DNA of 9,275 bases from Thermoleophilia bacterium (GTDB lineage: Bacteria > Actinomycetota > Thermoleophilia > Miltoncostaeales > Miltoncostaeaceae), in NCBI GenBank assembly GCA_017882555.1, contig JADGPH010000242.1, positions 1-9,275 on the forward strand. Direction: 5' to 3'. Both the position numbers and the translations under genes were made by a program. Positions 6,637 through 9,275 of this stretch are shown in pieces; positions within the stretch are counted from its first letter, which is position 1, and every line of letters starts with the position of its first letter. The notes under the pieces are model-generated. The model was not told where the DNA came from and searched no databases. It saw only the letters and a list, made by a program, of their open reading frames with translations.

Positions 6637-7698
6637 TCAGTCCCTCGCTCCATCCGTCGGAACGGGCGCGTCTCGGGACAGCAGCCCCGCGGCCCGCAGC
6701 TCTTCCCAGAGCGCGCCCGGCACCTCCACGCGCGCACGCGCGACGTTCGACTCGACCTGGGCACCCGTCCGGGCTCCCACGACCGTCGTGAGCACCGCCG
6801 GGTGAGCGCGGACGAACGAGAGCGCGACGTCCGGCACCGTGACCCCGTACCGCTCGCACACGTCCGCGATCCGGTGCACGCGCGCCACCAGGTCCCCCGG
6901 GGCCGTCTCGTAGTCGTACTTGGCTCGCGCCGAAGGCCGGTCCTGAGCCAACAGACCAGAGTTGTAGACGCCCGCGATGACGATGCCGACGCCGCGCTCC
7001 TCGGCGAGCGGCAGGAGGTCGTCCAGCGCCCCTTGCTCCGCGAGCGTGTATCGGCCGGCGAGCATGACAAGATCGATGTCGCACTCGCGCACGAACCGCG
7101 CGGGCATCTCCGACTGGTTCATCCCGACGCCGAACGCACCGATGACGCCCTGGTCGCGCAGCTCGATCAGTGCGGGGACCGCCTCCGAGGACGCCTGCTC
7201 CCAGTAGTCGTCCGGATCGTGCAGATAGAGGATGTCGACCCGATCGAGCTCGAGCCTGCGCAGGCTCTCGTTAAGGGAGCGGAGCACACCGTCGCGGCTG
7301 TAGTCACGCACCCGACGCGTGGTCGCAGGGACGTCGAACCCCTCACTGTCTTTCCCGACGCCATCGGGACTCGGCACGAGCAGCCGCCCGACCTTGGTCG
7401 AGAGGACGTACTCGTCCCTCGGCCGCGTTCGCAGGAGCCGGCCGAGCCGACGCTCTGACAGGCCGAGACCGTAGTGCGGTGCAGTGTCGAAGTACCGGAT
7501 GCCGGCGTCCCACGCTGCGTCGAGCGCACCTGCCGCCTCCTCCTCCGTCGTCTCGCGGTAGAGGTTGCCGAACTGCGCCGTCCCGAGACCGAGCTGCGTC
7601 AGACCGATGCCACTGTGCGGGATCGACGTGACCGGCAGCGAGGTGCCGCCCGGCGCTCCGTCGTGCAGGCCACGGTCTCCGTCCAGTCGACTGACCAC
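6637..7698 (-). CDS. Aldo/keto reductase, probable L-fucose 1-dehydrogenase
   Basis: This is a TIM-barrel aldo/keto reductase of about 353 aa in the D-threo-aldose 1-dehydrogenase / L-fucose dehydrogenase group. It is expected to oxidise L-fucose at C1 to the lactone with NAD(P)+. The core starts at IGLTQLGLGTAQFGNLYR. The catalytic tetrad is Asp71 and Tyr76 (FDTAPHYG), Lys102 (STKVGR) and His160 (YLHDPDD). I place the start at GTG 7698, which has GAGGGAGGAG 8 nt upstream. ATGs at 7749 and 7740 are also in frame but have no such site, and they would add a low-complexity leader unlike the family. Even so, about 25 residues precede the usual N-terminus. Enzymes of this group often also accept L-galactose and D-arabinose. 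It is the first gene after the main regulatory gap and likely heads the downstream operon. Confidence 0.88.
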   Translation of the reverse strand: MVSRLDGDRGLHDGAPGGTSLPVTSIPHSGIGLTQLGLGTAQFGNLYRETTEEEAAGALDAAWDAGIRYFDTAPHYGLGLSERRLGRLLRTRPRDEYVLSTKVGRLLVPSPDGVGKDSEGFDVPATTRRVRDYSRDGVLRSLNESLRRLELDRVDILYLHDPDDYWEQASSEAVPALIELRDQGVIGAFGVGMNQSEMPARFVRECDIDLVMLAGRYTLAEQGALDDLLPLAEERGVGIVIAGVYNSGLLAQDRPSARAKYDYETAPGDLVARVHRIADVCERYGVTVPDVALSFVRAHPAVLTTVVGARTGAQVESNVARARVEVPGALWEELRAAGLLSRDAPVPTDGARD

Positions 7699-7731
7699 CG
7701 TGCAGACTCCTCCCTCTTCTCGTTCGTTGCG

Positions 7732-7746
7732 ACTATTCATCAGACC
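7732..7746 (-). promoter_or_regulatory. Candidate operator of the local GntR regulator (site 2)
   Basis: On the minus strand this reads GGTCTGATGAATAGT, identical over 15 bp to the element at the gntR start. It lies 34 nt upstream of the preferred aldo/keto reductase GTG, in the likely leader. If translation began at ATG 7749 it would be coding sequence instead. The repeated occurrence at the regulator's own start supports an operator. Confidence 0.5.
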
Positions 7747-7755
7747 CATTTCATC

Positions 7756-7784
7756 GGGAACGCGGGAGAACGCGCCACGTTCCC
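7756..7784. repeat. Inverted repeat in the aldo/keto reductase leader
   Basis: GGGAACG (7756-7762) is complementary to CGTTCCC (7778-7784). A tighter alternative is GAACG - CGCCA - CGTTC (7768-7782). The two pairings share the right arm and so exclude each other. It could be a second regulator's operator (LacI-type sites are short palindromes of this size) or an mRNA hairpin. Function is unproven. Confidence 0.4.
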
Positions 7785-7791
7785 GGGATGA

Positions 7792-7797
7792 ACTGTA
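7792..7797 (-). promoter_or_regulatory. Candidate -10 element for the aldo/keto reductase operon
   Basis: On the minus strand TACAGT fits TANNNT and is preceded by TGC, an extended -10 arrangement. It would place the transcript start near 7785, with a leader of about 85-90 nt. No good -35 hexamer is visible; with a 17-nt spacer that position would fall at 7815-7820 and overlap operator site 3. Confidence 0.35.
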
Positions 7798-7815
7798 GCA
7801 CTTCGACCACCGATC

Positions 7816-7829
7816 GTCTGATGATTAGT
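7816..7829 (+). promoter_or_regulatory. Candidate operator of the local GntR regulator (site 3)
   Basis: GTCTGATGATTAGT differs from sites 1 and 2 at one of 14 positions. It lies within ATCGTCTGATGAT (7813-7825), a 13-bp palindrome with five of six pairs matched, as expected for a dimeric FadR-family regulator. Its centre is 77 bp from the centre of site 2, and it overlaps the expected -35 position of the aldo/keto reductase promoter. The surrounding 40 bp are AT-rich compared with the rest of the window. Confidence 0.5.
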
Positions 7830-7889
7830 AGAGATATCACTCTGGATACCGCCCCCGGTCACACCACCTGCACCATGCGGGCCAGAGTC

Positions 7890-7933
7890 TGCCGGTGCGG
7901 ACGGCCAGCGCGCGGAGCCCGCCCGCGCCGGCA
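7890..7933. terminator. Possible hairpin between the mutarotase and aldo/keto reductase genes
   Basis: TGCCGGTGCGG (7890-7900) pairs with CCGCGCCGGCA (7923-7933) over 11 positions, with one mismatch on the minus strand (a G-U pair on the plus strand). It begins about 45 nt past the mutarotase stop. There is no T-run. It may end the upstream transcript or be incidental in GC-rich DNA. The rest of the 7699-7978 gap contains the operator and promoter candidates and no credible gene. Confidence 0.3.
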
Positions 7934-7978
7934 GCGCACGTCACCGTCACGAACATCTGAGATCCGGCTGACAGGTCA

Positions 7979-8302
7979 CTAGTCGAGGTGGAACACCTCG
8001 GGGATCGGCTTCCACCACTCCCCCGGCGCCCGATCCGGCAACGGCCGCTGGAGCGGCTCGCACAACTTCCACCACTCCCGTGTCGCAGCATCCGCTGCGA
8101 TCGCAGCGTTGTCCGCATCCAGGTCCTCCCCCGTGTACTCCAGATAGGAGAAGAGCAGCTCGCCGTAGCGGAAGATCGAGTAGTTGGTCATGTTGCTGAG
8201 GCGAAGACGCTCGAGCACTGTCGGCCACACGCCGGCATGAAGCCGCTCATACTCCTCGGCGTTCTGCGCCGGAAGCCCGATGACTGCTGCGAGCCGGATC
8301 AC
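7979..8302 (-). CDS. RhaM-type sugar mutarotase (probable L-fucose mutarotase)
   Basis: This 107-aa protein is of the L-rhamnose mutarotase (RhaM) family, a small ferredoxin-like barrel dimer that interconverts alpha and beta pyranose anomers. Tyr18 and His22 (EEYERLHAGVWP) and Tyr41 (NYSIF) sit at the same positions as in E. coli RhaM, where they line the active site. TREWWKL and the ending EVFHLD are also family hallmarks. The start is GTG at 8302, 4 nt after the upstream dehydrogenase stop, with AGGG repeats just ahead, so it is surely cotranscribed with that gene. In fucose clusters this family supplies the anomer used by the sugar dehydrogenase; the fucose specificity is inferred from context, since RhaM-like proteins serve several 6-deoxy sugars. 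Confidence 0.92.
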   Translation of the reverse strand: MIRLAAVIGLPAQNAEEYERLHAGVWPTVLERLRLSNMTNYSIFRYGELLFSYLEYTGEDLDADNAAIAADAATREWWKLCEPLQRPLPDRAPGEWWKPIPEVFHLD

Positions 8303-8306
8303 GGCC

Positions 8307-9071
8307 CTAACCCTTGGTCACGCGCGGCTGGCGCACGCGCAGGTTGTGCACTCCGCCGTCGACCTCGAGTGCGGTGCCGGTCGTCGATGCGGAAAGAGGG
8401 CTCGCGAGGTAGAGGATCGCGCCGGCAACCTCGTCGGGCGTCACCATCCTTCCCGTCGCCTGGCGCGCGTCGAGCGCCGCACGCTCGGCCACCGGATCGT
8501 CGAACCTCTGCAGCATGCGGTCGACGAAGGGCGTGGACACAGTGCCGGGACTGACACAGTTGACCCGGATCCCCTCGGCCACGTGATCGGTTGCCATCGC
8601 GTAGGTCAGCGCGAGCACGGCGCCCTTCGATGCCCCGTACACGGCCCGCTGCGGGAGCCCGTTCAGCGCCGCGATCGAGCACAGGTTCACGATCGACGCG
8701 CACGGCGACCTGCGCAGCCACGGCAGAGCAGCCGAGGACACCCTGGCCATCCCCACGACGTTGACGTCCAAGACCCGCGCCCACTCGGCGTCGTCGTTGT
8801 CCTCGACGGTGCCGACGGCACTGATGCCGGCGTTGTTGACCAGGATGTCGATCCGGCCGAACGCCTCCCCCACCGCCTCCACGGCGGCCACGACCGATGC
8901 CCGGTCGGAGACGTCCGCCACGAAGCCGACCAAGGGTTCGGGGAGCCCATCGATGCCAAGATCCAGCACGGCCACCGTGGCGCCTGCCGCGGCAAGCGCC
9001 GTGGCGGTCGCGAGCCCGATGCCGGACGCGCCACCCGTGACGATGGCGACGGTGCTGTCGAACTCGCTCAT
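8307..9071 (-). CDS. Short-chain dehydrogenase, probable 2-keto-3-deoxy-L-fuconate dehydrogenase
   Basis: This is a classical SDR of 254 aa. The cofactor motif TGGASGIG is at 12-19, with Asp37 at the end of the second strand favouring NAD. NNAG lies at 79-82, catalytic Ser132 in NLCSIAAL, and Tyr145-x3-Lys149 in YGASK. The stretch VNCVSPGTVSTPF followed by RQATGRMVTPDEVAGAILYLAS resembles the BDH2/DHRS6 branch, which includes enzymes of bacterial fucose clusters that oxidise 2-keto-3-deoxy-L-fuconate to the 2,4-diketo acid. The ATG at 9071 matches the family N-terminus and would overlap the natural stop of the FAH gene as ATGA. As sequenced, however, the FAH frame runs straight into this gene, so the same frame is open to the window edge. 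It is followed after 4 nt by the mutarotase gene. Confidence 0.88.
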   Translation of the reverse strand: MSEFDSTVAIVTGGASGIGLATATALAAAGATVAVLDLGIDGLPEPLVGFVADVSDRASVVAAVEAVGEAFGRIDILVNNAGISAVGTVEDNDDAEWARVLDVNVVGMARVSSAALPWLRRSPCASIVNLCSIAALNGLPQRAVYGASKGAVLALTYAMATDHVAEGIRVNCVSPGTVSTPFVDRMLQRFDDPVAERAALDARQATGRMVTPDEVAGAILYLASPLSASTTGTALEVDGGVHNLRVRQPRVTKG

Positions 9072-9275
9072 GCCTGCCTGACTTCCTGACGGGCTCGCCC
9101 GAGTCCAATCGATCTCGAGCGTGACGACGTCGCCGGCACGCAGATAGGGCTTCGGGTCGGGTCGGCCGAGAGCCACCCCCGCCGGGGTCCCCGTGTTGAT
9201 GATGTCTCCGGGCCGCAGAACCATGAACTGGCTGAGATACCACACGATGTGGTTCACGTCGAAGATCATGGTCGA
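9068..9275 (-). CDS. FAH-family hydrolase, C-terminal part only (probable 2,4-diketo-3-deoxy-L-fuconate hydrolase)
   Basis: Only the last 70 or so codons are in the window; the 5' end lies beyond 9275. MIFDVNHIVWYLSQFMVLRPGDIINTGTPAGVALG is the standard C-terminal block of the fumarylacetoacetate hydrolase fold (a Mg2+-dependent C-C hydrolase). In fucose clusters this enzyme cleaves the 2,4-diketo acid to pyruvate and L-lactate. The normal ending EIDGLGRARQEVRQA, with a TGA at 9070-9068 overlapping the next ATG, is reached only if one extra T on the minus strand (an A at 9107 or 9108) is ignored. As written, the frame changes to EIDWTRASPSGSQAG and fuses in frame to the downstream dehydrogenase. 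The family is certain; the substrate is inferred. Confidence 0.82.

Noticed and set aside
6569..7084. Gly/Arg-rich minus-strand frame beneath the aldo/keto reductase
   Set aside because: It is an alternative frame of the same strand; the reductase frame holds the complete catalytic tetrad.
7788..7982. Plus-strand frame of 64 codons in the regulatory gap
   Set aside because: It has no family resemblance or ribosome binding site, and it crosses the promoter and operator candidates.
1..9275. CRISPR array, tRNA/rRNA, insertion sequence or phage genes
   Set aside because: No direct repeat series, cloverleaf, transposase motif or terminal inverted repeats were seen on either strand.

Overview
The window is high-GC DNA (about two-thirds G+C by eye). 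It has GTG starts, tightly packed genes with ATGA stop/start overlaps, and a possibly leaderless regulator gene. This suggests a high-GC Gram-positive (Actinomycetota), but nothing in the sequence identifies the genus.

Most of the window (about 648-9275) is a catabolic cluster for L-fucose by the non-phosphorylative route. From right to left on the minus strand it holds: the 3' end of an FAH-family diketo-acid hydrolase (9275-9068), a BDH2-like short-chain dehydrogenase (9071-8307), a RhaM-type mutarotase (8302-7979), a 230-280 bp regulatory gap, an aldo/keto reductase (7698-6637), a D-2-hydroxyacid dehydrogenase (6572-5559), a zinc alcohol dehydrogenase (5562-4525), a KduD-like short-chain dehydrogenase broken by a frameshift (4528-3772), and L-fuconate dehydratase (3669-2344). 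A FadR-type GntR regulator lies on the plus strand (1610-2446), and an L-fuconolactonase-type amidohydrolase diverges from it on the minus strand (1547-648).

Inferred flow: the mutarotase equilibrates sugar anomers; the aldo/keto reductase oxidises L-fucose to the lactone; the amidohydrolase opens it to L-fuconate; FucD dehydrates that to 2-keto-3-deoxy-L-fuconate; the BDH2-like dehydrogenase oxidises it to the 2,4-diketo acid; and the FAH-family hydrolase splits this into pyruvate and L-lactate. The hydroxyacid dehydrogenase, zinc dehydrogenase and KduD-like enzyme form a coupled block with no assigned step. No transporter is visible.

The main new-looking signals are these. A 14-15 bp element resembling a FadR-family operator occurs at the gntR start and twice upstream of the aldo/keto reductase. 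Two reading frames differ from expectation by small indels: the KduD-like gene is split, and an extra base joins the FAH gene in frame to the next dehydrogenase. The amidohydrolase has no ATG/GTG/TTG start that would keep its metal-binding HxH motif. The left edge (1-647) lies outside the pathway and holds an unrecognised small ORF and the 3' remnant of a VapC/FitB-type PIN toxin gene.
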